From assembly GCA_002083655.1 (NCBI GenBank), contig MSXR01000018.1, positions 18,674 through 82,673 of the forward strand: DNA of 64,000 bases. The letters are read 5' to 3'. Positions 43,569-53,290 of the stretch are shown piece by piece (position 1 is the first letter of the stretch; every line of letters begins with the position of its first letter). The stretch comes from Proteobacteria bacterium ST_bin14 (GTDB lineage: Bacteria; Pseudomonadota; Alphaproteobacteria; Sphingomonadales; Sphingomonadaceae). The position numbers and the translations under genes were made by a program. Under the pieces are notes generated by a model. That model ran no database searches and was not told the DNA's origin. It saw only the letters and a list, made by a program, of their open reading frames with translations.

Positions 43569-44924
43569 ATGAGAAGTCAGGTCGTGCGTTTGCTGCTGCT
43601 CAGCGTGCTGCTTCATGCTTCGACCGCGGCCCAGGCTGAGTTGCCCGTCGACGCGCCGGAGCTGGCGACACGTGGCGCGGCGGCTGTGGGAACGCAGAGC
43701 ATTACCCTGATCGACCCGGATCGTCCTGATGTTCTAAGGCCTGATGGTGTTGGCGGGTTCCATCGGCATGCGCGAACATTGCCAATCGAAATATGGTATC
43801 CAGCGGTGAGTGCGCCGAAGCGTGCCCAACGCATCACATACACGATGCCAGCCCCGTTTCTTGGCGGACGCAAAAGCGATCCTGCCCAGCGCCTCAGCTT
43901 TGCTGGTCAAGCTATGCGTGGTGCAAAGCCCGTAGCGGGTCATTTTCCGCTGATTGTGCTTTCGCACGGCTACAATAACCGCGCTGTCGGCTTTAGTGAG
44001 CTTGCCGAAAATCTTGCTTCAAAAGGCTATGTCGTCATTGCGATTGAGCATGGCGATTTGGATCCGGCGATTGCAGGATCGCGGCGCGCTTCATTTTCTC
44101 AGGTGCTCGTCGATCGCAGCGCAGATCAGCGTTTCGTGATTGCCGAAGTCAGACGGCGTGCGGCCGCAGCGCCTCGTGGCGTCTTTGCAACGATCGCCGC
44201 CGACGACATCGCGCTCGTCGGTTACTCGATGGGCGGTTACGGGGCAATTGCCTCGGCAGGGGCTGGCTATGATCCTAAATCACCATTGATGGCAATGTTG
44301 CCCAAGGCGCTGATGGCAGGATCGATGGAGGGTGACGATCAACCGGTGCCCGGCCTCAAAGCGCTTATCCTGTTTGGGCCCTGGGGAGGATCCCCAGCAA
44401 CACGGATGTGGTCGCCCGCCGCCCTTGGCAGGATATCTGCTCCCGCATTGGTGATTGACGGCGATCACGACGACATCGCTGATTATGCGAATGGGGTCCA
44501 GTGGCTGTTTGGCCGTATGGTTCAGTCGGATCGCTATTTCCTCACCTATCGCGAAGCTCGCCACAATATCGCAATGAATGCAGCGCCAGCGTCAGTCGCC
44601 GATGATTACTTATACATCGACAAGTTCAACGAACCCGTGTGGCGGAAGGATCGCATTCTGGCCATTAACGCGCACATGATCACTGCTTTTCTCGACCTGC
44701 ATTTAAAGCGGATCAGCGACCGGGCGAGTTATCTAAACGTGCCGACACCAGCTGCCGATGCCGGAAGCTGGCCGCTGGCGGAAGGCGAGGTTTCGGGCGC
44801 ACAGCTGGCACAGCGCACTGGTGCGGGCGCAAATTACTGGCGCGGTTTTCAGCGCCGCTGGGCGCTGGGTTTGGAGCTTGTACATCGCTCACCGGCCGAT
44901 GATAAAGCGGCCGACACGCGGTAA
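43569..44924 (+). CDS. Exported alpha/beta hydrolase (dienelactone hydrolase or PAF-acetylhydrolase-like)
   Basis: This is a 451-residue secreted hydrolase. Residues 1-23 form a signal peptide (QAELP follows). The fold shows LIVLSHGYNNRAVGF (oxyanion region), the nucleophile elbow ALVGYSMGGYGAIAS with serine, and an acid in VIDGDHDDIADY. The histidine is in YREARHNIAMN. Such enzymes cleave esters of lipids or lactones in the periplasm. The length exceeds most family members by about 100 residues at the C-terminus. It has its own ribosome site and no coupled partner. Confidence 0.87.
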   Translation: MRSQVVRLLLLSVLLHASTAAQAELPVDAPELATRGAAAVGTQSITLIDPDRPDVLRPDGVGGFHRHARTLPIEIWYPAVSAPKRAQRITYTMPAPFLGGRKSDPAQRLSFAGQAMRGAKPVAGHFPLIVLSHGYNNRAVGFSELAENLASKGYVVIAIEHGDLDPAIAGSRRASFSQVLVDRSADQRFVIAEVRRRAAAAPRGVFATIAADDIALVGYSMGGYGAIASAGAGYDPKSPLMAMLPKALMAGSMEGDDQPVPGLKALILFGPWGGSPATRMWSPAALGRISAPALVIDGDHDDIADYANGVQWLFGRMVQSDRYFLTYREARHNIAMNAAPASVADDYLYIDKFNEPVWRKDRILAINAHMITAFLDLHLKRISDRASYLNVPTPAADAGSWPLAEGEVSGAQLAQRTGAGANYWRGFQRRWALGLELVHRSPADDKAADTR

Positions 44925-45208
44925 CCCGTGAATCTGCAGCTGAACGGGTCCCCGATCGGCGCAGGCCGCACCGATATGGATAGCTATTTACCCATTGATT
45001 CATAGGGTTGAGCGAAAAGTAAGCGACCGCATGCTTCAACAGCCATCAGCAGACGGGGGAGAGATTAGTTTGGCTGCGCGCTCCTAAATGCCGTGCTGGC
45101 TCGGACGCCGCTTATTGGTCCATCGGTTCTGACGCGCAAATGTTGGTACAATGCGCTGGAATCAGAGACCATGCGTCCAGGCCGATCCGGCCCAAGCCAA
45201 TGGTAAAC

Positions 45209-46198
45209 TCATATAATATTGGGCGATTCCAAGGCCAGCACGGCAAATGTCGCCAGCCAGTGTTCGCCCATAAAATCGCCCGCAACATAAGGCAGGCTCG
45301 CCTGCACATGGGCCGCAGCGACATTGTGTAACCGGGAGGCGTCGGCGGCATTAAACACGGTCGCCAATTCGCGAAAGCACCATGCCCTGCTGAAATTGCA
45401 GCCGTCGAGATGGGCGATTTTGCCGTCGGAACGGTCAGACACAAAGGCAGGGGTGAATAATGTAGCGGGCTTATCGAGGTGCAGGCCTGGAAGAAAAGCG
45501 TCGACCCAAATCCGGAAGGCGTCAGGGCGCATGACACGCTTCATGCACAATGCTTCGGTCAACGCGGAGGATAAAAACTCATCCCCACCGGGCTCCCATG
45601 CGGGACAATCACGGTCAGTACCAAAATAGCTCAGCGCACGGTCGCAGATGATTGCTGCCAGTTCCTCATCGTGCACTTGCGCCCATTCAAGCGCCAGGAT
45701 CAGCGCAAAGGCGGTGTTGAAATGCGTGCCAGTGCGGATTGGGTAGGTTTGCTTGGGCAGGAACGCCCGAAAGCGCGCCGCAAACGCAACGGCCAGCGGC
45801 TCCAGGATCGATCCCCAGCGCGTTCCCGCCGCTTCCCCGTGCAGCGCCAGCATCCATGCCCATCCATAGGGCCGCTCAAACCCGGCCGAGGTCGATCGAT
45901 CAAGATACGCCACTTCAACCGCAACATTTGCCAGGGTGAGCATGTCGTCGAAAACTGCTTCTATCCGCGTGACTTCTGGCAGGTCGGGGAACAGCCGACG
46001 CAGGCGCATCAACAGCCAATAGCCATGGACGCAGCTATGCCAGTCAAAACTGCCAAAGAAGATCGGGTGCAGCGCACGCGGCGTTTGGGCATCTCCCGGC
46101 CCCGAGAGCACATGATCGAGTTTGTGCGGGTATTCCTGGCCAACATGTCCAAGCGCGATATTGGCAAAGCGCGCCGCGAGCACCGGGGTCAACATCAT
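45209..46198 (-). CDS. DUF2891 domain protein
   Basis: This 329-residue protein matches DUF2891, a family of unknown activity. It looks helical (alpha/alpha-barrel-like), with blocks such as HPIFFGSFDWHSCVHGYWLL and GTHFNTAFALILALEWA and many His, Trp and Asp residues that suggest an enzyme site. No signal peptide is seen. Its start overlaps the DUF979 stop by 4 bases, so it is the last gene of the coupled oxoprolinase operon. It probably acts on the same substrate or product. Confidence 0.9.
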   Translation of the reverse strand: MMLTPVLAARFANIALGHVGQEYPHKLDHVLSGPGDAQTPRALHPIFFGSFDWHSCVHGYWLLMRLRRLFPDLPEVTRIEAVFDDMLTLANVAVEVAYLDRSTSAGFERPYGWAWMLALHGEAAGTRWGSILEPLAVAFAARFRAFLPKQTYPIRTGTHFNTAFALILALEWAQVHDEELAAIICDRALSYFGTDRDCPAWEPGGDEFLSSALTEALCMKRVMRPDAFRIWVDAFLPGLHLDKPATLFTPAFVSDRSDGKIAHLDGCNFSRAWCFRELATVFNAADASRLHNVAAAHVQASLPYVAGDFMGEHWLATFAVLALESPNII

Positions 46199-47133
46199 CG
46201 AAATGCCAGAAAATAGATCAGCAACAGGTTGACCAGCAGCAGCGGAAGCGCGGTACCGATCTGCACCTTGACCACCGCGTTGCGGTCATCCAGTTCGAGC
46301 AAGGCGGCTGGCACCATGTTGAAGTTTGCCGCCAGTGGCGTCATCAACGTCCCGCAAAACCCCGCGAGCATGCCGATTGCACAAATGATCGCCGGGTTGC
46401 CGTGGAATTGGCCGACCAGCATCGGCAAGCCAATCGCTGCCGTCATGATCGGGAAGGCGGCGAAGGCATTGCCCATCATCATGGTGAATACCGCCATTCC
46501 GATCGCATAAACGGCAACAGCGGCAAATAAATTGCCGCTTGGGATGGCATTTTGGGCAATGCCGCCGACAATTTCACCAACGCCTGCTAGGGCGAACACG
46601 GCACCCAGTGCTGCCAACATCTGAGGCAGAACGGCGGCCCAACCGACCGAGTCCATCAACCGTCGCCCCTCTTCCAGTGGCGCAAGCAGCGGCGGTCGCA
46701 ACCACACGTAACAAACCAGCAGTGCGATCAGCACGCCGATACCGAGCGATACAAGCGTTACCTGCTTGGGGTCAATCAGTCCGCTATCCTTCAAAAACAG
46801 CGTCCCAATCAATGCCGTCGCCGGAACGATCAACGCGGGCAAGAACAGCCGGTTGCCCAGTTTTGCAGAAAACGCGACGCGCTGGGTGGCGCTGGTGGTT
46901 GACGGATTGCCCCGCCCAAGCCGCCCAAAACCGGCGAGCGCGACCAGGCCGATGGCCAGGACGCCATTGCCGATATCGCCAATCAGGTCGCCAAGGAGAA
47001 AACTGATCGCCAGCAACCCCCATAATGCGGCATTGCCAAACCGCTTGGCATTTGTGGCGTCAAACGCGCTCAACAGCGCAAATGCGGCAAACACTGCCCC
47101 GCCCATCAGGTACAGCGCGGGCAAGCCAATCAT
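46195..47133 (-). CDS. DUF979 membrane protein (predicted transporter subunit)
   Basis: This 312-residue hydrophobic protein has about nine membrane segments and is of the DUF979 family, for example GGAVFAAFALLSAFDA and the conserved GNAFAAFPIMTAAIGLPMLV. DUF979 and DUF969 genes are almost always adjacent and next to pyroglutamate or oxoproline enzymes in many bacteria, so a two-subunit uptake carrier is inferred. It overlaps DUF969 (4 bases) and DUF2891 (4 bases). Confidence 0.92.
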   Translation of the reverse strand: MIGLPALYLMGGAVFAAFALLSAFDATNAKRFGNAALWGLLAISFLLGDLIGDIGNGVLAIGLVALAGFGRLGRGNPSTTSATQRVAFSAKLGNRLFLPALIVPATALIGTLFLKDSGLIDPKQVTLVSLGIGVLIALLVCYVWLRPPLLAPLEEGRRLMDSVGWAAVLPQMLAALGAVFALAGVGEIVGGIAQNAIPSGNLFAAVAVYAIGMAVFTMMMGNAFAAFPIMTAAIGLPMLVGQFHGNPAIICAIGMLAGFCGTLMTPLAANFNMVPAALLELDDRNAVVKVQIGTALPLLLVNLLLIYFLAFR

Positions 47134-47807
47134 TCGTGCGGCTTTCGCTGCAGGCTGCGATCAAGCAGCAGCAGCCGTGTGCTGTGGATGACGAACGCGG
47201 CAATGGCGGTGGGGATGGCCCAGACTGACAGTTCTAGCGGGGTCAATTCAATGCCATTCGACCTGAGAAAAGCGATGATCAGCAGGATTGAGCCGATGGC
47301 GAGGAAAATGTCTTCACCAAAAAACAGCCCGACATTGTCGGTGGCCGCAGCAAAACTGCGCACTCTATCACGCACCGGATCGCTTAACGGGCCATGCTGT
47401 GCCTCGGCAGCAGCCTCTGCCATGGGGGCAACCAAGGGTCGAACCGTTTGGGCATGACCGGCAATCGAGGTTAGGCCCATTGCTGAGGTAAGTTGCCGAA
47501 ACAGCAGATAGGCAATCAACAATCGCCCGGTCGTGGCGCGCTGAACCCGCCCAATCACTTCACGTGCGCGGTGCTGCAGACCATATCGTTCCAGCAACCC
47601 AATCACCGGCAGCAGAATGTAAATGATGGTAACGAAGCGGCTGGCATTGAACGCCTTTCCGAATGCAGCCAGCACATCAATCGCCGACAATCCTGCCGCC
47701 AGCCCAGTCGCCAGCGCCGCGAGCGCGACCACGAGCAGGGGGTTCAACCGCACCATGAAGCCGATGACGACAATCACAATGCCGGAAAGGACCAGATAAG
47801 ATGTCAT
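47130..47807 (-). CDS. DUF969 membrane protein (predicted transporter subunit)
   Basis: This is a 225-residue membrane protein of the DUF969 family with about five segments. LVVALAALATGLAAGLSAIDVLAAFGKAFNA is near the N-terminus, and the conserved TSAMGLTSIAGHAQTVRPLVAPMAEAAAE lies in the middle. It is the small partner of DUF979. It overlaps the oxoprolinase stop and the DUF979 start by 4 bases each, so the subunits are made in fixed ratio. Transport of 5-oxoproline is inferred from context, not shown. Confidence 0.92.
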   Translation of the reverse strand: MTSYLVLSGIVIVVIGFMVRLNPLLVVALAALATGLAAGLSAIDVLAAFGKAFNASRFVTIIYILLPVIGLLERYGLQHRAREVIGRVQRATTGRLLIAYLLFRQLTSAMGLTSIAGHAQTVRPLVAPMAEAAAEAQHGPLSDPVRDRVRSFAAATDNVGLFFGEDIFLAIGSILLIIAFLRSNGIELTPLELSVWAIPTAIAAFVIHSTRLLLLDRSLQRKPHE

Positions 47808-50800
47808 GCCGCGCCAAATCCGCCGCCACCGGGGGTTTCGATGATGAACATGTCCCCCACCTGCATATCAACCGTCGCCGTCGACCCAAGCGCTTCGATC
47901 CGTCCATCAGCGCGCATAACGCTGTTGACCCCAGGCTTGGCATCAGATCCACCGGCCAGCCCGGCAGGCGGCACCACCCGGCGATTGGACAATATCCCCG
48001 CCCGCGCCGCCGTTCGGAAACGAATGTGGCGTACCACGCCGTCGCCGCCAACGTGTTTGCCAGCACCGCCCGATCCGCGCCGAATGGCAAAGCGTTCCAC
48101 AAGCACGCGGTGGCGTGTCTCCAAGATTTCGGGATCTGTAATGCGGCTGTTGGTCATATGCGTCTGCACGGCGCTGGCCCCGTCAAAATCCGGTCCGGCA
48201 CCCGCCCCACCGGCAATGGTTTCATAATATTGATGCGTATCATCGCCAAAGGTGAAGTTGTTCATCGTGCCTTGTGATGGCGCCAGCGCGCCGCATGCAG
48301 CAAACAGCGCGTCAGTAACGACCTGGCTTGTCTCAACATTGCCGGCGACGACGGCAGCGGGAAAGCGCGGGTTGAGCATTGATCCTTTTGGCACCCGCAG
48401 CGTGATGGGGCGCAAACAGCCATCGTTCATCGGAATGGTATCATCAACCAGCGTGCGGAATACGTACAACACCGCCGCACGGCAAATCGAATAGGGCGCA
48501 TTGAAATTGTCGAGCAATTGCGCGCTGGTCCCCGCGAAATCGACAATGGCAGATCGGCTGTGCGGATCGATGGTAACGGCAACGCGGACGACCGCACCAT
48601 TGTCCATCGCATAGGTAAAACTGCCATCGGATAATGTCGAAATGAGCCGCCGGACCGTTTCTTCGGCGTTAGCCATCACATGGCGCATATAGGCATCGAT
48701 AACGCCCCTGCCATAATCTGAGGCCACACGTTGCAGCTCGCTTGCGCCGTTTGCGCATGCTGCAATCTGTGCCCGAATGTCGGATATATTGCGGTCAGGA
48801 TTGCGGGCCGGCCATGGCCCGCGTGTAAGCAACGCCCGGAATTCGGCTTCGCAGAACCGGCCGGCATCGACGAGCAACTGATTGTCGATCAATACGCCCT
48901 CATCGCCAATTGTGTGGCTGTTTGCGGGCATTGATCCCGGCGCGATGCCCCCGACATCAGCGTGATGCCCGCGCGCAGCGACGTACCAGGCCGGATCTGG
49001 ATCGCCATCGACAAACACCGGCATGATGACGGTGATGTCGGGCAAATGCGTGCCGCCGCGATAGGGATCGTTCAGCACATAGGCGTCGCCCGGCTTCATG
49101 CCCCGCCCGTCTGCACTTTGCCCGTCCGCATTGGACCCGCGCGCTTCGATGATCACCCGGATGCTGTCGCCCATCGATCCAAGATGGACCGGAATGTGCG
49201 GCGCATTGGCGATCAACGCGCCTTCACGGTCAAACAATGCGCATGAAAAATCGAGCCGTTCCTTGATATTAACTGACGCCGCTGTGTTTTGCAGCACCAT
49301 GCCCATCTGCTCAGCAATGGCCATGAACAGGTTGTTGAAAATTTCCAGCATGACCGGGTCAACATCTGTGCCGATTGCCAGCGCGCGCTGCGACGGTGCT
49401 GATCGTGTCAGGATCAAATTGGCATGGTCATCAACAGCGGCTGACCAGCCGGGTTCCACCATGGTGGTCGCAAACGGATCAACGATGAGTGCAGGGCCAG
49501 TGACGCGCTGATTATGGCCCAAACTGGCGCGGTGATAGAGGGGACGGTCTGCGGAGTCTTCAAGCTTGCCAGGGTCCAGAGCGGGGCAATTTGCGGGGCC
49601 ATCAACGCCGCCAACCGCTGCGCCAATCGCTTCGACAATAATCGTCTCAACGACAATCGCGGTGCCGCTTTGATCAAAGCCGAACCGCTTGCGGTGCGCG
49701 GCTTCGAATGCCTCGCGCATCACCGCAATGTCGGCCACATCAACCGCAATGGCGCTATCGCTGCCTGTATAGCGCAGCTCGGCACGCCGATGGATGGTGA
49801 TTGCGTTGGGCAGAATGGCTTGCGCCAGCAATGCTTCACGGCACTCCCCGGCTAGCAACCTTATCGCATCATCCAACGCAGCCCGATCATCGCCCAATTG
49901 CATCCCCAGCGTACGCTGCCGAAGCTCGGTCTGATCGGCAAGGCCAATGCCATAAGCAGATAAAATCCCGGCCAGCGGGTGGATCATGACCGTGGTGATG
50001 CCCAAGGCGTCGGCGACCAGACAGGCATGTTGCCCCCCGGCACCGCCGAAACAGGCAAGCGCATAGCGCGTCACATCATGGCCGCGCGCGATTGAAATCG
50101 CCTTGATTGCGCTCGCCATCGTGTCGACGGCAATCCGGATAAACCCCTCGGCAATTGTTTGTGCGTCAAACCTGTTGCCGGTCACTGCTTCAATTTCATC
50201 AGCCAGCGCCGCGAATTTCTGCGCCACAATATCAACATCAATCTGTTGATCGCCGCCGGGGCCAAAACTGGATGGAAAATGATCGGGCCTGATCTTTCCC
50301 AGCATCACATTACAGTCAGTGACCGTCAGCGGCCCGCCCCGCCGGTAACAGGCAGGGCCTGGCACCGCACCGGCCGATGCCGGGCCGACACGGAGGCGGG
50401 CACCGTCGAAGGAACAGATTGATCCACCCCCGGCGGCCACGGTGTTCATTTCCATCATCGGCGCGCGGATACGAACGCCCCCGACCATTTTCTCCGCGCT
50501 ACGTTCATAGCTGCCGGCAAAATGCGACACATCGGTAGATGTGCCCCCCATGTCGAACCCGATCACGCGATCAAAACCCGCTTGGGCGGCAGTCTTCGCC
50601 ATCCCCACTATCCCACCCGCCGGACCGGAGAGCACCGCATCCTTGCCGTGAAAACTGCCCGCCGCAGTCAGCCCGCCGCTCGATTGCATGAACAACAGCC
50701 GCGTGTCGGCGCCTAACGCTGTGACGACGCGATCCACATACCGCCGCAGCACGGGCGAAAGATACGCATCGGCAAGCGTCGTATCGCCCCGGCTGATCAG

Positions 50801-51391
50801 TTTGATCAGTGGCCCGACTTCATGGCTTGGTGATATCTGGATGAAGCCGATTTCAAGAGCGATCGTTGCCAGTGCCTGCTCATGCGCGGTCCAGCGCCAG
50901 CCATGCATCAGCACGATGCCGACCGCCCGAAATCCGCTGTCATATGCCGCCTTCAGGTCAGCCCGCGCGCGCGCAATGTTGAGCGGCGTCAGCGTTTCGC
51001 CGTCAACCGACATCCGCTCATCAATTTCGATGACATGGCCGTACAGCGGTTCGGGCAGCACGATCTTGCGCGCAAAAATATGGGGTCGCGCCTGATATCC
51101 GATCCGCAGCGCATCGCCAAAGCCCCGCGTGATCGCCAGCACGACGGGTTCGCCCTTGCGTTCAAGCAGCGCATTGGTCGCCACCGTCGTACCCATTTTT
51201 ACCGCAGCGACACTGCCGCCATATTTGCCAATGATCGCGCGAATCCCAGCAACCGCAGCATCGTCATACCGTTCCGGGTCTTCCGACAACAATTTGCGGG
51301 TGACCAAAAGCCCGTCTGCCCGTCGGGCAACGACATCGGTAAACGTGCCGCCCCGATCAATCGAAAAAGTCCAAGCGCCGGGCATGTCCAA
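47804..51391 (-). CDS. 5-oxoprolinase / hydantoinase (HyuA-HyuB fusion)
   Basis: This 1195-residue enzyme is of the ATP-dependent oxoprolinase/N-methylhydantoinase family. Residues 1-~660 are HyuA-like (FSIDRGGTFTDVVARR near the start; FDMGGTSTDVSHF; GGGSICSFDGARLRVGPASAG). The rest is HyuB-like (MEIFNNLFMAIAEQMG; YVLNDPYRGGTHLPDITV). The full fusion is the length of eukaryote-type 5-oxoprolinases, which hydrolyse 5-oxo-L-proline to glutamate using ATP. The operon order and the DUF969/DUF979 permease support that substrate, but hydantoins remain possible. It is the first gene of the operon. Confidence 0.93.
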   Translation of the reverse strand: MDMPGAWTFSIDRGGTFTDVVARRADGLLVTRKLLSEDPERYDDAAVAGIRAIIGKYGGSVAAVKMGTTVATNALLERKGEPVVLAITRGFGDALRIGYQARPHIFARKIVLPEPLYGHVIEIDERMSVDGETLTPLNIARARADLKAAYDSGFRAVGIVLMHGWRWTAHEQALATIALEIGFIQISPSHEVGPLIKLISRGDTTLADAYLSPVLRRYVDRVVTALGADTRLLFMQSSGGLTAAGSFHGKDAVLSGPAGGIVGMAKTAAQAGFDRVIGFDMGGTSTDVSHFAGSYERSAEKMVGGVRIRAPMMEMNTVAAGGGSICSFDGARLRVGPASAGAVPGPACYRRGGPLTVTDCNVMLGKIRPDHFPSSFGPGGDQQIDVDIVAQKFAALADEIEAVTGNRFDAQTIAEGFIRIAVDTMASAIKAISIARGHDVTRYALACFGGAGGQHACLVADALGITTVMIHPLAGILSAYGIGLADQTELRQRTLGMQLGDDRAALDDAIRLLAGECREALLAQAILPNAITIHRRAELRYTGSDSAIAVDVADIAVMREAFEAAHRKRFGFDQSGTAIVVETIIVEAIGAAVGGVDGPANCPALDPGKLEDSADRPLYHRASLGHNQRVTGPALIVDPFATTMVEPGWSAAVDDHANLILTRSAPSQRALAIGTDVDPVMLEIFNNLFMAIAEQMGMVLQNTAASVNIKERLDFSCALFDREGALIANAPHIPVHLGSMGDSIRVIIEARGSNADGQSADGRGMKPGDAYVLNDPYRGGTHLPDITVIMPVFVDGDPDPAWYVAARGHHADVGGIAPGSMPANSHTIGDEGVLIDNQLLVDAGRFCEAEFRALLTRGPWPARNPDRNISDIRAQIAACANGASELQRVASDYGRGVIDAYMRHVMANAEETVRRLISTLSDGSFTYAMDNGAVVRVAVTIDPHSRSAIVDFAGTSAQLLDNFNAPYSICRAAVLYVFRTLVDDTIPMNDGCLRPITLRVPKGSMLNPRFPAAVVAGNVETSQVVTDALFAACGALAPSQGTMNNFTFGDDTHQYYETIAGGAGAGPDFDGASAVQTHMTNSRITDPEILETRHRVLVERFAIRRGSGGAGKHVGGDGVVRHIRFRTAARAGILSNRRVVPPAGLAGGSDAKPGVNSVMRADGRIEALGSTATVDMQVGDMFIIETPGGGGFGAA

Positions 51392-51482
51392 CCCTAACCG
51401 CCCATCTCCATGCTGTCAGCCACAATGAACGGCATATTGTTTTTGTAACCTGCCAGAGCTTACGCGCTCGAATGCTTTGTCC

Positions 51483-51515
51483 ATGACATTCGTCACCTGC
51501 TGAGAATGACATTCG
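51483..51515. promoter_or_regulatory. Direct repeat of ATGACATTCG upstream of the ABC gene
   Basis: The 10-base sequence ATGACATTCG occurs twice, at 51483 and 51506, 23 bases apart. The second copy lies within the palindrome GAATGACATTC. It sits in the divergent gap between the oxoprolinase and ABC genes. It may bind the LuxR-type response regulator of the ABC operon; this is inference from position only. Confidence 0.35.
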
Positions 51516-51570
51516 GCAATGCCATGCCGCTCCCGAATGGATCAGCGTTCTCTGGCAAGGAGATTTTCAA

Positions 51571-52509
51571 ATGACGCTTGATTTATCCGCCGTCGCCACA
51601 TTGGCTGGCGCATCGAAACGATTGGGCGGCCGAGTGGTCCTCGACCAACTCGACCTGGCGATCCGCTGCGGCGAGGTGACCGCGCTGCTGGGCCCCAATG
51701 GCGCGGGCAAGACCACCAGCGTCAGCTTGTTGACCGGGCGGTTGCGGCCCGATGCGGGCGAAGCGCGGCTGTTCGGCCTTGATCCCGCCCGGCCGGCGGC
51801 GCGCCGGCGGATGGGGGTGATGTTGCAGGCCGCAAGCCTGCCCGATGTGATGACGGTGGCAGAGATGATCACGCTACAATCGGGGTATTACCGCGATCCG
51901 CGCCCGATTGCCGAGACGCTGGCCATCGCGGGTATCGCCGATCTGGCAAGGCGGCGCTGCGGGGCGCTTTCCGGCGGGCAGGCGCGGCGGGTGCAATATG
52001 CGATGGCGATGTGCGGGCGGCCTGAGCTGCTGGTGCTTGACGAGCCGACGGCGGGGATGGACCGCGCCTCCGCCCGCGCCCTTTGGGCCACCGTCCGCGA
52101 GGCGGCGGCCGACGGCGCAGCAGTGCTGCTGACGAGCCATGACCTGACCGAGGCCGATGCGCTGGCAGACCGGGTGCTGGTGATGGATGCCGGGCGGATC
52201 GTGGCGGATGATACACCTGCGGCGCTGCGCGCCCGGGCTGGCGGATCGGTGATCCGCTGCCGGTCGTCGCTGCCGGTGGTTCGGATCGCGATGCTGCCGG
52301 GGGTGCGCGATGCCAGCGCTGACGGTGCCGAGCTGCGCATCGTCACCACCGACGCGGTCGCGACGTTGCGCGGCCTGTGTGACGCTGATGCTGAGCTTGC
52401 CGATCTGCGGGTGGCGGACGCATCGCTTGAAGATGCCATCGTGGCTTTGCTTCCCGCCAATCGAAGTCCCGTCGATCAAGCGCCATTCGCCCAGAGGATC
52501 GCCGCATGA
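51571..52509 (+). CDS. ABC transporter ATP-binding protein
   Basis: This 312-residue ABC ATPase is of the drug/lipid exporter type, with a C-terminal extension of about 90 residues. Walker A is GPNGAGKTT, the signature is LSGGQARRVQYAM, Walker B is LLVLDEPTAG, and the H-loop follows in LLTSHDLTEAD. The ATG at 51571 has an AAGGAG element. Its stop overlaps the permease start by 4 bases. With the permease it would form an ABC-2 exporter, and the downstream two-component genes probably control it. Confidence 0.93.
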   Translation: MTLDLSAVATLAGASKRLGGRVVLDQLDLAIRCGEVTALLGPNGAGKTTSVSLLTGRLRPDAGEARLFGLDPARPAARRRMGVMLQAASLPDVMTVAEMITLQSGYYRDPRPIAETLAIAGIADLARRRCGALSGGQARRVQYAMAMCGRPELLVLDEPTAGMDRASARALWATVREAAADGAAVLLTSHDLTEADALADRVLVMDAGRIVADDTPAALRARAGGSVIRCRSSLPVVRIAMLPGVRDASADGAELRIVTTDAVATLRGLCDADAELADLRVADASLEDAIVALLPANRSPVDQAPFAQRIAA

Positions 52510-53258
52510 GCGCGCTCACTCATCCCACCGGCATCTGGCGGCGCGAATGTGTCGCCGAGTTGAAGCGATCATGGCGGCTGCCGCAGTTCATTCTGCCGTC
52601 GGTCATTACGCCTGCTGCCTTTTTTGGCTTGTTCACGCTTGCTATTGCCAAGTCGCCCTCACCCGCCGGGGTGGCGGCAATGCTGGCCGGATACGGCGTG
52701 TTCGCGGCGATTGGCCCCGCCTTGTTCGGCTTTGGCGCTGGCGTGGCCATGGAGCGCGAACAGGGGCTGATCGAACTCAAACGCGTATCGCCCATGCCCG
52801 CCGGGGCATATGTAGCTGCCAAGCTGACCGCAGCGATAGCGGCGACGGCTGCCGCGGTGGCGATGATCTATGGACTGGGCATTATCGGCGGCGTTCGGCT
52901 AAACGCGGGGCAATGGGTGATCCTGTCGGTCTTGCATCTGGCGTCGACAGTGCCGTTCGCGCTGATCGGCTTTGGGATTGGCATGCGGATGGGCGGCAAG
53001 GGCGCGGTGGCGATGGCCAATGCGCTGTTCCTGGGATCAGCGATATTGGGGGGATTGTGGATTCCCTCGTCAATCCTGCCGACATGGATGCAGACCGTGG
53101 GGGCGTTCATGCCGTCCTATCACCTCGGCCAGATCGCTCGTGCAATTGTGGGCGCTGACACGATGGGCAGTGTTTTGTCGCACACGGTGACCCTGCTCGC
53201 CATGTCTGGCGCAGCGGCTATATGGGCGTGGACCGGTTGGCGGCGAAGCCCCGCTTGA
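52506..53258 (+). CDS. ABC-2 type transporter permease
   Basis: This 250-residue permease has six predicted helices in the ABC-2 layout. The N-terminal WRRECVAELKRSWRLPQFI precedes helix 1, ALFGFGAGVAMEREQGLIELKRVSPMPAGAYVAAKL follows helix 2, and the conserved GGLWIPSSILPTWMQTVGAFMPSYHLGQIARA precedes the last helix. It overlaps the ATPase gene by 4 bases. Similar ABC-2 pairs with DesK/DesR-type regulators often export peptides, antibiotics or lipids; the cargo is unknown. Confidence 0.9.
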   Translation: MSALTHPTGIWRRECVAELKRSWRLPQFILPSVITPAAFFGLFTLAIAKSPSPAGVAAMLAGYGVFAAIGPALFGFGAGVAMEREQGLIELKRVSPMPAGAYVAAKLTAAIAATAAAVAMIYGLGIIGGVRLNAGQWVILSVLHLASTVPFALIGFGIGMRMGGKGAVAMANALFLGSAILGGLWIPSSILPTWMQTVGAFMPSYHLGQIARAIVGADTMGSVLSHTVTLLAMSGAAAIWAWTGWRRSPA

Positions 53259-53290
53259 CGAACCACCACCCAAGGCGCGACGACATCGCC

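Noticed and set aside
47677..48277. Plus-strand reading frames opposite the oxoprolinase and DUF969 genes
   Set aside because: They are antisense to long, conserved coding regions and carry no family sequence.
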